64,000 nucleotides of DNA from Eriocheir sinensis (taxonomy: Eukaryota; Arthropoda; Malacostraca; Decapoda; Varunidae). This document shows, piece by piece, positions 33,898 through 44,139 of the stretch; within the stretch, counting starts at the first letter, position 1; every line of letters begins with the position of its first letter. Below the pieces are notes generated by a model, which did no database searches, was not told the origin of the DNA, and was given only the letters and a program-made list of their open reading frames with translations. The position numbers were made by a program, and so were the translations under genes. The stretch is taken from positions 310,001-374,000 of the forward strand of contig NW_026111665.1 in assembly GCF_024679095.1 (NCBI RefSeq). The letters run 5' to 3'.

Positions 33898-34504
33898 TAT
33901 TACCAAGCACGAATAATAAGATCATATATCCTGTCAAGCTTCCTCACCCGGGTGTAATAATACATTTTGTTGGGGCTACGGCATGGGGATGAAAGGCGAG
34001 CCTCCTGTCAGCCTTCCAGCAAGTTGTAAACACGCCTTATCCCGCCTAACGTATCCTGCCACCTTAAAAACACTAAACAATCATTCACAGCCGGGAAAAT
34101 ACGCTTGGTCTTACCTGTATATGGATGATGAATTGTAATAATGGCGGCAGCCTTCCTCTCCGCGTGACGCCAGGCCGGAGGGGAGCTTGTTGTCGTCACG
34201 ACGCTTTATTCTTGTAAAACGCGGAACGGGTACTGTTGTCAGAGAAACACTAGTGTTCTGCCTAATAGGATATTTTTTTCCCGAAAATTTATTTTATAAT
34301 TTATTGTATTTTTTACATTCAGTCTAAATTCTGATAACAATTTAAATCACGTTTTCGACGAAGACACGGGGTACCCGTGTCCTCGACACTCGACCATGTT
34401 CCAGTATTTTGGCGGGCATTTCAAGTACTCTCACTAGCGACTTGACTTCATGGGAAGTAACTTGTCCTCGACCATCCGTCTAGCAAAACCACCCTTAAAG
34501 TCGT

Positions 34505-34660
34505 TGGAGTACGGAGGCCATCCGACTATTTGACGTCAGAAATTTTGCTGACGGTGACCGCCCTTCTGCCGACCGTTATATTTGCTGGAGTACGGAGGCC
34601 CTCCGTCGAATTGACGTCACAAATTTTGCCGACGGTGGCCGCCCTTCTGCTAACTGGGCT
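34505..34660 (+). repeat. Tandem duplication, about 84-bp period
   Basis: Two units share GGAGTACGGAGGCC, TTGACGTCA, AAATTTTGC and CCGCCCTTCTGC. They lie about 140 bases outside the Polinton left end and are not part of it. Confidence 0.75.
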
Positions 34661-34793
34661 GGTTTGCTGGGAAGTACGCGTAGTTAAAGTTAGAATTAGT
34701 ACTGAGCCCGTTGAAGTTTATACATAAGATGCCAAGTAAGCTTCGGTTAATTAATTAAGTGATCAAAAACTTGTTTATCGAAACTCTCTTGCT

Positions 34794-35510
34794 AGTAGTA
34801 TGTAATGGTGACAGTGACGGGACCAAAATAATTCGCAAGCATGATCAAGAATTCGCAGCAAAAAAAATGACGTCGAAAAATTTTATACGTCGAATTTGCC
34901 GGCCGGGGCAGCCAGCCGCCGAGGGGACCTCCCCACTACCCAACCGGGTCGTGGTGGCCACCAAAGTGACCATTTCCCCCCAACCCCCCCCAAACCCCAC
35001 CACCTTCCACGCCATCGTGTCTCCCCCTACCCCCCCGGAGGCCTGAGCGTCACCCTCCTGCCGGGGATTGGTTAGGGGCGTCCTTTCGCGCCGTGCCGGG
35101 GCGTCGCCCTCCTGCCGGGGATCGGTTAGCGCGAGCGGTGACTTGTTCGGGGGATCGGTTAGGGGCGTCCTTTCGCACCGTGCCGGGGCGTCCTTTCGCC
35201 CCAGTGCCGGGAGATCGGTTAGGGCTCTCCTGTCGCGCCGTGCCGGGGCGTCTCCCTCCTGCCGGGGATCGGTTAGGGCGTCCTTTCGCCCCAGTGCCGG
35301 AGATCGGTTAGGGCGTCCTTTCGCCCCAGTGCCGGGGATCGGTTTGGGGCGTCCTTTCGCGCCGTGCCGGGGCGTCGCCCTCCTGCCGGGGGATCGGTTA
35401 GGGACGTCCTTTCGCACCGTGCCGGGGCGTCCTTTCGCCCCAGTGCCGGGGATCGGTTAGGGGCGTCCTTTCGCACTGTGCCGGGGCGTCACCCTCCTGC
35501 CGGGTGGACT
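34794..35510 (+). repeat. Left terminal inverted repeat of the Polinton
   Basis: The outer 110 bp are AT-rich (ATAATTCGCAAGCATGATCA). The inner part is GC-rich tandem units of about 50-65 bp built from GGATCGGTTAGGGGCGTCC, TTTCGCGCCGTGCCGGGGCG and TCGCCCTCCTGCCGGG. It pairs with 47720-48515. Similarity resumes at about 35665-35715 (TTGTTGGGCGGAGGCCTGTG), matching about 47680-47725 on the right. Confidence 0.92.
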
Positions 35511-35779
35511 TAAGACTCGAGTTTTGGAGCACGACATGCGTGTTTGGGCGGGAAAAAAAAAAAAAAACTGGTATGCATGCGGCTTGGTCCCCTACGCCTT
35601 TCCGGCGTGCCCACGCCACCATGTCTCCCCCCAACCCCCCATCTATACCCACCCTTATGTGAGCGTCGGCTTGTTGGGCGGAGGCCTGTGGCTACCATTC
35701 CCCCACCTCCCTCCACCCAGGGAAATTTATTGAAGAAAAGTTGCTCATTTTATCACGAATGAGTCTGTGAAAAGTATAG

Positions 35780-35985
35780 TTTATAAACTTATAAGGAGAG
35801 AAAGAGAGAGAGGAGCGAGAACGGGAAAAAAAAAAAAAAAGTAGAACAGCGGAAGCAAGGCCTCGGCTTGGTGACCGAGTTATTTATTGCCTCCGAGCAG
35901 CGACCACCACGCCACGCCGTCCCTTGCGCCCTTTTCAGTTCATCTGCGACAATCGAAGCGAAGGGAGACACGAGCGTGAGTAAAG
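35780..35985 (+). promoter_or_regulatory. Putative upstream Polinton leader with splice donor
   Basis: AAGGGAGACACGAGCGTGAGTAAAG at about 35960-35984 contains a strong donor-like AGC|GTGAGTAA. Nearly the same string (AGGGAGACTCTAAGCGTGAGTAAG) occurs at about 42991, behind a TATAAAAAGG box. TTATAAACTTATAAGG (35781-35796) is a possible but distant TATA element. Two copies in one element suggest a conserved first exon. Confidence 0.4.
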
Positions 35986-36480
35986 TGGTGTATATAAGTA
36001 ACCGATTCGTCTATGAAAAAAAGAGTGATCGGAACGTGCGCTATCGGTGTGATTTAAGCGGCGTATACATGCCTCCGATTTCCCACGACCGTATTTTATA
36101 TATGAAAATTGGACGACAGTCAGTCAAACCGACCAGAAGGGTGTGCTACGCGCTGAGCATCGCCCTCCTGCCGGGATCGGTTAAGGGCGCCGTTCGCTCC
36201 GTGCTGGGGAGCCACCACTATCTTTCACGCTATGCCGGCGCGTGCCTCCCTCCAGCGACCATTGACGCCCCCCCGGTGAAGCATGGGCGTGTTTGGGCTA
36301 GCGTGAGCGCTGCTTAGCCCCCTACCCCCGATCCCTCGCGAACGGCGGCGGCGGCTGAGGTTTGAAAAGGGGTGTGTGGGGAGACGTCCGTGTGATTTGC
36401 GCATATTTTATATACATGAGCTTGAAAAAAAAATCCACATGATTTGTGTATATTTTATATAAATGAACTAAAAAAAAAAA
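35986..36480 (+). other. Polinton 5' intergenic stretch
   Basis: The frame 35868-36317 has no motif, and part of it (about 36160-36215) is a copy of the terminal tandem repeat (CGCCCTCCTGCCGGGATCGG), so I do not call it coding. At 36390-36480 a 40-bp unit (TGTATATTTTATATAAATGA and its neighbour) occurs twice just before the PolB start and could hold TATA boxes. Confidence 0.5.
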
Positions 36481-36481
36481 A

Positions 36482-36985
36482 ATGGAAGATACCGGCGATA
36501 GTAAGGATAATTGTTTGAGTTTCAAAAAAGAGATAAATGAGGAGGTAGATAAACTCATGGACATTATTAACAGCAGTGGCGAAGGAGAGGTGGATATGGA
36601 CGGTAATTGTTTGAGTTTCGATGAAGAGATAGATAAACTCATGGGCATTATTATCGACAGTGGCGAGGAGGAGGAGGAGGAGGACGGGGAGGAGGACTGG
36701 GAGGAGGATGAGGATGGGTGGGAGGAGGAGGAGGAGGAGGAGGACGGGGAGGAGGAGGAGGAGGAGGATGGGAGGAGGACTGGGAGGAGGATGAGGAGGA
36801 GGCGGAGGCCGGGGCGGAGGAAGCCGGGGCGGCGGAGGAGGAGGAGGAGGAGGAGGATGTTTGCTTGAGTTTCGATGAAAAGAGAAAGAAGGAGCTAGAT
36901 AAATTCGCGGACCTTACTCTCAGCAGCGGCGGAGAAGGGGACGGAGAGGAGGAGGAGGGCGAAGATTGTAGCGACAATGCTATTA

Positions 36986-37016
<31 letters not shown>

Positions 37017-37975
37017 CAGGGGGTTTGCCGCGCATACCCCTGTCAGAGAAAGGGCGGAGGGGGAAAAGAGGGTGGAGGCTGACGCCCAGCAACGTGGGAG
37101 TGGAGACGCCTGTCCAGCTGCAAGCAAAGATGAGGTCAGCCAACAACGCGGGGGTGGAAGTGGGTGTCCCGCTGCCAGCGAGGAGGAGGAAGGGAGCGTT
37201 GGTGACGGCAATATTGATAGTGACACACCACCCGCTGATGAAGATAATGTTGAGAGACAGCGCGCAGAAGTCATCAGAAGGGAATACGCTTTTGACGGCG
37301 ATTTACTTTATTTAGAGTTTAGTATACCTCCAGATGACGCTAGCGATCCACAGAGCTTTCTTACACATAACAGAGTAGAATTTATTCAAATATTGCGTGA
37401 TGAGATAGAAGGCATGGATCCTCCTCCTCCCCAAGTCAGGGCGTATGCTGAAATGCGAATCAAACTTGTGAGATTGGGCGAGGAAGAGGATATTAGTCCG
37501 TTTTATGTTGTTTTTCCATCAGAGCTCATTACCCAAGGCGAGGTATCGCAATTTATCGAAAATGTCGTTCAGTTTATTGCAGAACGCATGGAAAGACATA
37601 TGAATGAAGTAGAAGGCTCGGGTTTCATGATACTGGAAATTGACATGTTTAAAGTAATCTTAGGTAGAACAGGTCATCGAGCGGCGATAGGCATACACGT
37701 CAATAAACCATTGGGCTTCCGGGGAGCTCGCACCATTTTTAACCCTTCGGGCGAGGAGGGTTACTGTCTTGTGCAATGTCTCGCGGCTCACGCTCTTTTG
37801 GAAAAAGATCCTAAAATTCAGGACCTTCCTCGCAAAACAAAGACACTGAGACAATGCAAGAAATTAGTGACTGTGCCAGATATAGATTTCCCTCTAGCGT
37901 GGGAAGATATTGCGCTAATCGAGCGGATGAATAAGCTCTCCATTTATGTGTACGCAGTAGCCCCCATTGATGAGC

Positions 37976-38009
<34 letters not shown>

Positions 38010-40915
38010 GGAGGAGGAGGAGGAGGAGGAGGAGGAGCGCCAAAGAATGCGTCGGAAGAGCGGAAATAGTTGGGGTGGGACTAGGCACGAGATTTATGTA
38101 ACCCGGAAAGGTGCAGCTAGTGGGACATATGTTGCTTTATTATTACTGGATGGGCAACATTTTGCCCTCATAAAAGATTTCGCAAAATTCATGCCAGCAT
38201 TTATGAGAGGTCATAAACGGCGCTTAAAAGGCCAGACGCTGAATCAGTACTCTAGATATTGCAAAAACTGCTTGACTGGATATTTTGACAAAGCCGACCT
38301 TGAGGAACATGAAGCCAGTTGTCAGATTCAGCAGAAACTTGTATTCCCCACCTCAAAATCAGTGCTGCAATTCACTGACAGCGGTAAAACATACCCTCCA
38401 TCGCACACTGCCTTTTTTGATTTTGAGTCTATTCTTGACGACTCTGAATCCAACAGTCACGTTATCAATCAGCACAGAGCCATGGCGTACGCCTTCTGCA
38501 TCTTGGATTCAGCGGGCTCTGTAGTTTGCAAACAGAATTACTGCGGGAGAGATGCGGCGTCACACTTTCTCAAGAACCTGGCCTCCTCCTGGAGGAAAAT
38601 TAAAGAGGAAAGGAAAACATATGACATGGTCCTAACCCCCGAGGCGGTAATTGATTTCAAACGTCAGACGGCGTGTCAGATTTGTAAGAAAGAATTTCAG
38701 AATACAAAAGACAAACATCGCCATCACGATCATACCAGACCTGGCCCAAACTATCTTGGTGCATTATGTAGAAGATGCAATACATTATGTGTCAGTAACC
38801 GCTGTCAACTTCCTACATTTGCCTTTCACATGACTTATGATATGAGCCTGATACTGAAAGAAGCCGACCGACGGAGTTTCCATAGGAAGAAAACTAACGT
38901 AATCACTAAAGCGGGATTACGTTTTTTGAGGGTAGATGTGGACAATATAAAGTTTCTCGACGCGAGAGCCTTTCTTGATGGCAGTCTGGCCCATCTCAGC
39001 GCAGAACATATTGCCTCGGGGGAATCTCTACCTGTCACTCGAGCGCTCATAAATCATTTCCCCTCACCAGCGCGTGAGCTCCTCCTCACAGGAAAGCAAT
39101 GTTTTCCTTACGAGTTCGTCAATGATTTTGTCAAATTAGCGCGTCAGTCACTTCCAGACATTGAAGATTTTTATAGCAGGCTTAAAAGCCGCGGCGTAAG
39201 TGAGGAGGAGTACAGCCACGCGCAAGCAGTGTGGAATGCCCTGGGTTGTCAAACCTTAAAAGACTACATGCGCGCATACCTTCTAGTAGATGTAGGCTTG
39301 CTTGCTGACATTCTACAGAAATGGCGAAGCGTGTTGCATGAAACATATGGATTAGATATAACACATTATGTCTCTCTCCCCGGATACGCTTTCGACAGCT
39401 TCTTAAAATCAACAGAAGCCAAAATAGAACAGCCGAGCGATCCAGACTTGTATCATCTTGTAAGAGACAATGTAAGAGGAGGCTTTACTACAGTAGTCCA
39501 ACCACAGGCAGTTGCAAATAACCATCACATTAATCCTGATTTCAACCCCGAACGAGACACCCCAACACACATTATCTATTTAGATAAGAATAGTCTGTAT
39601 CCTACAGTAATGTGTAGGCCGCTTCCTGAGAGAAATTTAAAAAAAATTATCGGTAGAAGAAAGAAAGGAGTGGTTAAGAACTCATGACATAGCAAATGTG
39701 GAGACGAATGGAAGCGTGGGGTACTGGTTTCGCTGCGACTTACACCCAATTGAGCCCGATGTGGCTAGGTCAACGGATGAGTTTCCCTTACACATCCACC
39801 ACATGGATATAGATAGCGAGCAACACCTGTCTGAACATAGCAAGGCATTTATGGCGAAAACAGGATGTCAACTCCCTAGGGTGACGCGAAAGCTTGTTGG
39901 ATCGCATTGCGCTCAGAATGGTGTCCTCACCACGCTACCCATGTTGCAGTTTTACTTGGGAATGGGAGGTAAAATTGCAGAAATCCACGATATCTATCAG
40001 TTTACCCAATCCACATTTCTTAAAGAGTTTATGGAGGGTAACATCAAAGCACGACGCGAGGCCAGCAGTAAAATCCTACAGAAAGCCTATAAAGTCATTT
40101 CAAATAGTATATTTGGTCGAACCCTTATGGATCCGGTCAAATATAGCGTAAATACAGACATTGTAACCTCCAAGCCAGCACTACGGCGCAGGTTACGAGA
40201 CCCATTATTCAAGAGACTCATACCTCTTAGTAACGACAGAGTCCTTGTTGTTCGAGGAAGGAAGAACATTCGCATCAACCAACCAAATTACATTGGTTAT
40301 CAGATTTTGGAGCTTTCTAAGGTTGAAATGTACGACTTCTATTACCACATAATTCGAAAAGCCTGTGGCGCGAGAATGTCTCATATATTTACGGCGACAC
40401 AGATTCGGCTGCCATATGCATCTCTAACTTCCAGGACATTAGTGAATTTTATTCGCTTCCACTCATAAAATCCATAATGGATTTTAGTAACTTCCACCAC
40501 CCACCCGCCTATGACACTTCCAAGAAAGGTCAAGCGGGGTATGTCAAATCAGAAGTGGGCGCGGCCCATATAAAGAAGTGCTTTGCCTGAAACCTAAGAT
40601 GTACTCTATCAAATTGCATGATCCCTCAAGCGGCGAGGATGCAGAAATAAAAAGCTAAAGGGTACCTCACTATAGTTTGAGAAACTATAATCATGAAAAA
40701 TACAGACAGGTACTGCAAGGGCGGGGTGGATAAGGCACGCCTCTATTGCATCCGCACCCTGCAAGGTCAGGTATGCACTACCTCCATTGAGAAGGCGACT
40801 TTAAGCGCATTAGACAACAAAAGAGTGCATCTGCTCTCTGATGACAGCATGCCGGGTAATCCTTCTCGTGTTTTTACGAGAGCTTATGGCCACCCTGATT
40901 TACCTGAGAATCTGC
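36482..40915 (+). pseudogene. polB: Protein-primed DNA polymerase B, multiply frameshifted
   Basis: The ATG 36482 opens an acidic N-terminus with three CLSF...K(L/F) repeats split by (GAG)n tracts; a shift in the tract moves the frame to 36718-39687. Seen in order there: GEEGYCLVQCLAAHALL, the exonuclease I motif DFES (Asp at about residue 568 of that frame), a zinc/HNH-like region (CQIC, HHDH, CRRCN), exonuclease III-like YLLVDVGLLAD, and polymerase motif A YLDKNSLYP (Asp about 956). Another frame (to 40468) holds motif B NSIFGRTL. Motif C YGDTDS lies about 40390-40408 in a third frame. C-terminal similarity goes on to about 40915 across further breaks. At least five breaks, several beside A-runs. 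The family normally copies the element from a terminal-protein primer; this copy cannot. Confidence 0.9.
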
Positions 40916-41352
40916 GTCAAATGCGGAGGACATCTCAAACGGCTTCTACTAGCCACGCCACTACTGCCACTACTGCTAGTACTACTCATAATGTTGTCGG
41001 GGATACTTTAAGTGAAAGTGGTGATGAGGGTGTGTATAGTCACGGAACTAGACCAGTGGCGTGTAATCTATGGAGAAAAAGATATAGGAAATACAACGTA
41101 GAGAACGTTAATCGATCAAACAAAAGAAAGAGGAGAGAAACCAATGTCTCCCCATCGCGCCAGCTACCAGCAGCGTCAACATCATCTCCACGGTTGCCTT
41201 TATCCTCACCCTCCCCACCCCCGAGAATGGCATGGAGATTCCCTCCCCCACCGGGCTGGGTTTCAGACAAAGGAGCTCACGCGAGTGGCTGTAACGGTGA
41301 CAGAGCTCGCGCTAAAAGCAATCATTGATATAAAGGTCGAATATATAGTTAT
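40916..41352 (+). other. Low-complexity stretch between PolB and integrase
   Basis: A Thr/Ser-rich then Pro-rich frame follows the PolB C-terminal block up to 41328. No integrase core motif is found. It could be a divergent PolB tail or filler left after loss of the integrase 5' half. Confidence 0.4.
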
Positions 41353-41888
41353 ATGACAGCTCACAATAAACTCGAGTATATTTCCATCTTGCAGAAGGTA
41401 CTCGAGAGCTATAACCGCACGCCTCACGCACGTCTAGGAAAACCCCCAGCCGAAGTACATGCCATGAAGGACCCGCGAGGAATCATTCGTCAGTTTAAGA
41501 AAATGCATAATTATAAAAACAGAGAAAAGCGTCAAGGTAAAGCCAGTCGTGTGCTGAACATCGGGGACTACGTTCGACTCGTGGGCGCGGATAAAGCTTC
41601 TAAATTTAACCGAGGCTTTCATATCTAAAACACAGAAGAAATATTTAAAATTGCAAGCGTGGATTATCGACAATCCCCATTGGGTTATACCTTGCAAGAT
41701 TTATCCAATCAACCCATCCAAGGCTTGTTTTACAAAGAGGAGCTTATCAAAGTTCAGCTACCGGACGTTTTCCCCATCATCATAAAAAAATCGAGTGGTG
41801 AACGGTCGCAAACAATTTTTTGTATCTTGGTTGGGTTATGATCCGAGTCAAGACTGCTGGATCGACGCTCAAGATATTTCCTAATGAC
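41353..41888 (+). pseudogene. Integrase C-terminal part with chromodomain-like end
   Basis: The frame 41353-41628 has YNRTPHARLGKPPAEV, typical of the end of a Polinton integrase core, then GDYVRLVGADKASKFNRGF, the SH3-like C-terminal domain. TAA at 41626-41628 interrupts it; the same frame goes on with GYTLQDLSNQPIQGLFYKEE. In the next frame a chromodomain-like FVSWLGYDPSQDCWI ends at TAA about 41885. The zinc-binding N-terminus and DDE core are absent upstream, where only low-complexity sequence is found. The family joins element ends to host DNA, and this remnant lacks the active site. Confidence 0.8.
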
Positions 41889-42250
41889 CTCGAATTCACC
41901 AACAAGAAGAAGAAAAAAGCACCTCCCCTCGCCTTTGTTCACAAGGATCTTGTTTTGTTGTTGGCTAAACTCTCCCCCGACAAGCGGAAAAAAGTAATTG
42001 CAGTGTTGAACAAGAAACATATAGATTGCTTGTCAGAAGTGTTTCTAAATTTCCTAAAAACTAATCTTACGCGAAATACAAAGATTGTGAAATCCCTGAA
42101 CAAATATAAAAAACACATAAGGAAACTCGCCAACAAGGGGGTAAGTACACTAAAAAAAAAAAACTACTGCGAACACAGCGGGACGGTGCTATACTCTCTG
42201 TGCTGTTATCTCTGGCAGCTAGTGTCATAACTGGTCTTTTAACAAAATGA
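41884..42250 (+). pseudogene. Small Polinton protein with hydrophobic C-terminus
   Basis: Within the frame 41820-42230 a Lys-rich region (LVLLLAKLSPDKRKKVIAVL, then KYKKHIRKLANKG) is followed, after a shift at an A-run (42153-42163), by a hydrophobic end (GAILSVLLSLAASVITGLL) ending at TGA 42248-42250. Small proteins with a basic helical part and a Gly/hydrophobic tail recur in animal Polintons and are thought to be virion-core or minor structural proteins; that role is inference. A likely start is ATG 41884, overlapping the integrase stop. The TGA overlaps the next ATG (ATGA). Confidence 0.55.
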
Positions 42251-42939
42251 AGGAATATTGTCTCATCCCGAAATCAACAGCAGAACAATTTTTACTCAAG
42301 TCTTCTACGGGGAGCCGTAACATAAAACGAAACAGAAAGACGGACGAGGAAAAAAAGAAAAGAGAGTGCTGAAACCGTTGTCGGGTTCGACGGTCAAGGC
42401 GTCAACTGCATTAAAAAAATATAAAGAGACGCGCGCTGCAAGATGTATTAACCCCAAACAACCACCCGCCATCTATAGCGGCCATAGGTCCTCGCACGAC
42501 GTTCCCCACCAATACTATCGATTCGAAACCTGCCATAGATAACAGGATTGATGTTAGAATGAAAGCAGCTCAAAGGGATTATGCCAAAGCTTTCTTAGCT
42601 CTCATGAAACATACTCCAGGAATTACATGGGATACAAACGGAAATCTTTTGAGCCCCATTAATAATTGTAACGTCATTGATATATTGCAAACCTTAAGTG
42701 ACGTCAACAGCAAATTAGGCTTCAAAGCTGATGATATACCATTTATTAAAATGCTTTTCCACAACACAAACTTAGATCCCTCATTTATACGCAATAATAA
42801 GGCAAGGAAGCAACTGTTTGGAGGAGGAGGTGGGGGAGGAAGGAGAAGTGCCCCAATTCGGGCAAAAGCACGCCCCACGGCCTTCTTTCTCCGCCCCGCG
42901 CGGATGCCGGGTATGACGTGGGAGAATTATCGCGTATAA
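42247..42939 (+). pseudogene. Polinton accessory protein, frameshifted
   Basis: The ATG 42247 overlaps the previous stop (ATGA). It starts MKEYCLIPKSTAEQFL, like the small MK..LVP-type proteins of animal Polintons. A stop at 42370-42372 follows an A/G-rich run; a second frame goes on to about 42540 and a third (42559-42939) holds ITWDTNGNLLSPI and LFHNTNLDPSFIRNNKARKQ, ending with a Gly-rich linker and PARMPGMTWENYRV. The W...G.L..P and ending R.L.N layout fits the family. The function is unknown. Confidence 0.55.
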
Positions 42940-43010
42940 AAAGGATTTTGTTTTGGGGTGGGATATAGACACTTGTGACCTCGCGGGACAGGGAGACTCT
43001 AAGCGTGAGT
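42934..43010 (+). promoter_or_regulatory. TATA box and leader with splice donor
   Basis: GCGTATAAAAAGGATTTTG at 42932-42950 is a strong TATA box. AGGGAGACTCTAAGCGTGAGTAAG follows at 42990-43013 with donor AGC|GTGAGTAAG. The same leader string occurs near 35960. It probably drives the macro-like gene and perhaps the capsid/protease cluster. Confidence 0.5.
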
Positions 43011-43043
43011 AAGAGCGAGAATTAATATATTTTTTCTATAAAC

Positions 43044-43715
43044 ATGTCAGACTATCCCATCATTCCTGTGAAGGGCGAATGACCGATCGCCAGTTCATTG
43101 ACGACAGTGTGTGTTTAGTAGCCACCATCAACGCCAGCAGTTTTAAACTTAGCGGTATAGCCAAGGACTTGGCTGAAGTGTGGCTATGCTAATCTCTTTG
43201 AAAATCATAAACAACTTTATAATTTGAACAGAGTCGTTTTGAGTGACAGACCGAATGTGGGGTCGCTGGTAGTGAAGGAACCACCTACGGAATCAAATTA
43301 TCCCATTGTGGTGGGTATGGTGACTCAATTTTGTCAGGGTGAATCTGTAGAATATAATGACGTGTCAAGATATTTTATTGAAACCAGCAGAGATATGCAT
43401 TATGTGAACGGTTTAATGTCGGACACCAAGCAAAGCAGACGCGATAATTTTAAATGTTGCCTCAATGAGCTAGGTGATTATGTAAAGCAGAAAAAAAACA
43501 TTCGAAAAGTCATTTTTCCTACCGGCGTAGGACGAAGGGGAAAGATGGATCATGAATGGAACGTGGCCTACTTGAAGGAGCTAAGATCTTTTGCCCACCA
43601 ACTAGATTTGAATAACGTTAAGGTAATGCTCTTGGGGCAGGAAGAGGGGACGAAGAATCTCCCCGCGAAAGCCTCAACTGCCGGGGATGGGCGACAGACA
43701 CAAACCACTGTGTAG
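43044..43715 (+). pseudogene. Macro-domain-like protein in the Polinton
   Basis: ATG 43044 opens a frame that stops at about 43082, apparently after a one-base loss. The next frame has DDSVCLVATINASSFKLSG, resembling the N-terminal VN.ANS..GG signature of macro (Appr-1''-p) domains. After a break near 43185 the long frame 43224-43715 has VVGMVTQFCQGE, DMHYVNGLMSDT and VIFPTGVGRRGKMD, close to the macro-domain GxGxxG-like loop. The family binds or hydrolyses ADP-ribose. It ends at TAG 43713-43715. The domain call rests on motif likeness only. It is not a core Polinton gene and is probably cargo. Confidence 0.5.
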
Positions 43716-43748
43716 CTATAAAAATTACGTTTTATATTTTTTTAACTA

Positions 43749-43970
43749 GTGGTCATGCAGTCATCGTTGCGAACAGTGTTTCTTCCGCCTACGGAGGGTG
43801 AATTTTCAAGTCTTTTGAGTAGCTTTCCACATCAGGTGGGGGGTGGTTTTGGCAATATTCGAACTGTGCATTTCGCCCATCCTGCAAGACTACATCAAAG
43901 AGGTGGCGGTATTTTTAGTACGCTCGCAAACCTAGCCAAGAGTGTAATGCCCTTTCTATTCAGAACCGGA
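43749..43970 (+). pseudogene. Minor capsid (pVI-like) fragment
   Basis: The frame from 43749 or 43755 (MQSSLRTVFLPP) contains QVGGGFGNIRTVHFAHPARL and GGGIFSTLANLAKSVMPFLF, a Gly-rich linker and an amphipathic helix typical of Polinton minor capsid proteins. After about 43970 the frame ends abruptly and the next coding signal is in another frame. I infer that the 3' part of this gene is lost at a deletion junction. Confidence 0.5.
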
Positions 43971-44139
43971 AGACATACGAGGCACAGTGCCTCTTGAACA
44001 CAGTGGAAACTTACGCATAAGTCTTCAGCTTAAAAAAAAAGGCTTGGATGAAAATTTAGTAATTATCTGTTTTGGGGATACAAAGGGAGTGTTGTCAATC
44101 AACTCGGAGAGGCACGTGTCTTGCGACACTAGAGCATAA
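43971..44139 (+). pseudogene. Probable C-terminal tail of the major capsid protein
   Basis: A frame of about 55 codons ending at TAA 44137-44139 encodes GTVPLEHSGNLRISLQL, LVIICFGDTKGVLSINSER and HVSCDTRA. SGNLR...V....G...I...R resembles the C-terminal strand-rich end of Polinton double-jelly-roll capsid proteins. The stop overlaps the protease ATG (TAATG), as expected for tightly packed late genes. The roughly 600 residues normally before it are missing. Low to moderate confidence. Confidence 0.42.

Noticed and set aside
34845..35652. Long Arg/Gly/Pro frames across the Polinton ends (also 47583-48413)
   Set aside because: Open on several frames because of GC-rich tandem units; the non-coding inverted repeat explains them.
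35868..36317. 149-codon frame near the Polinton start
   Set aside because: No motif, contains a stray terminal-repeat unit and a likely splice donor; better read as leader and spacer.
36651..37274. 207-codon Ser-rich minus frame
   Set aside because: Antisense of the (GAG)n-rich PolB N-terminus.
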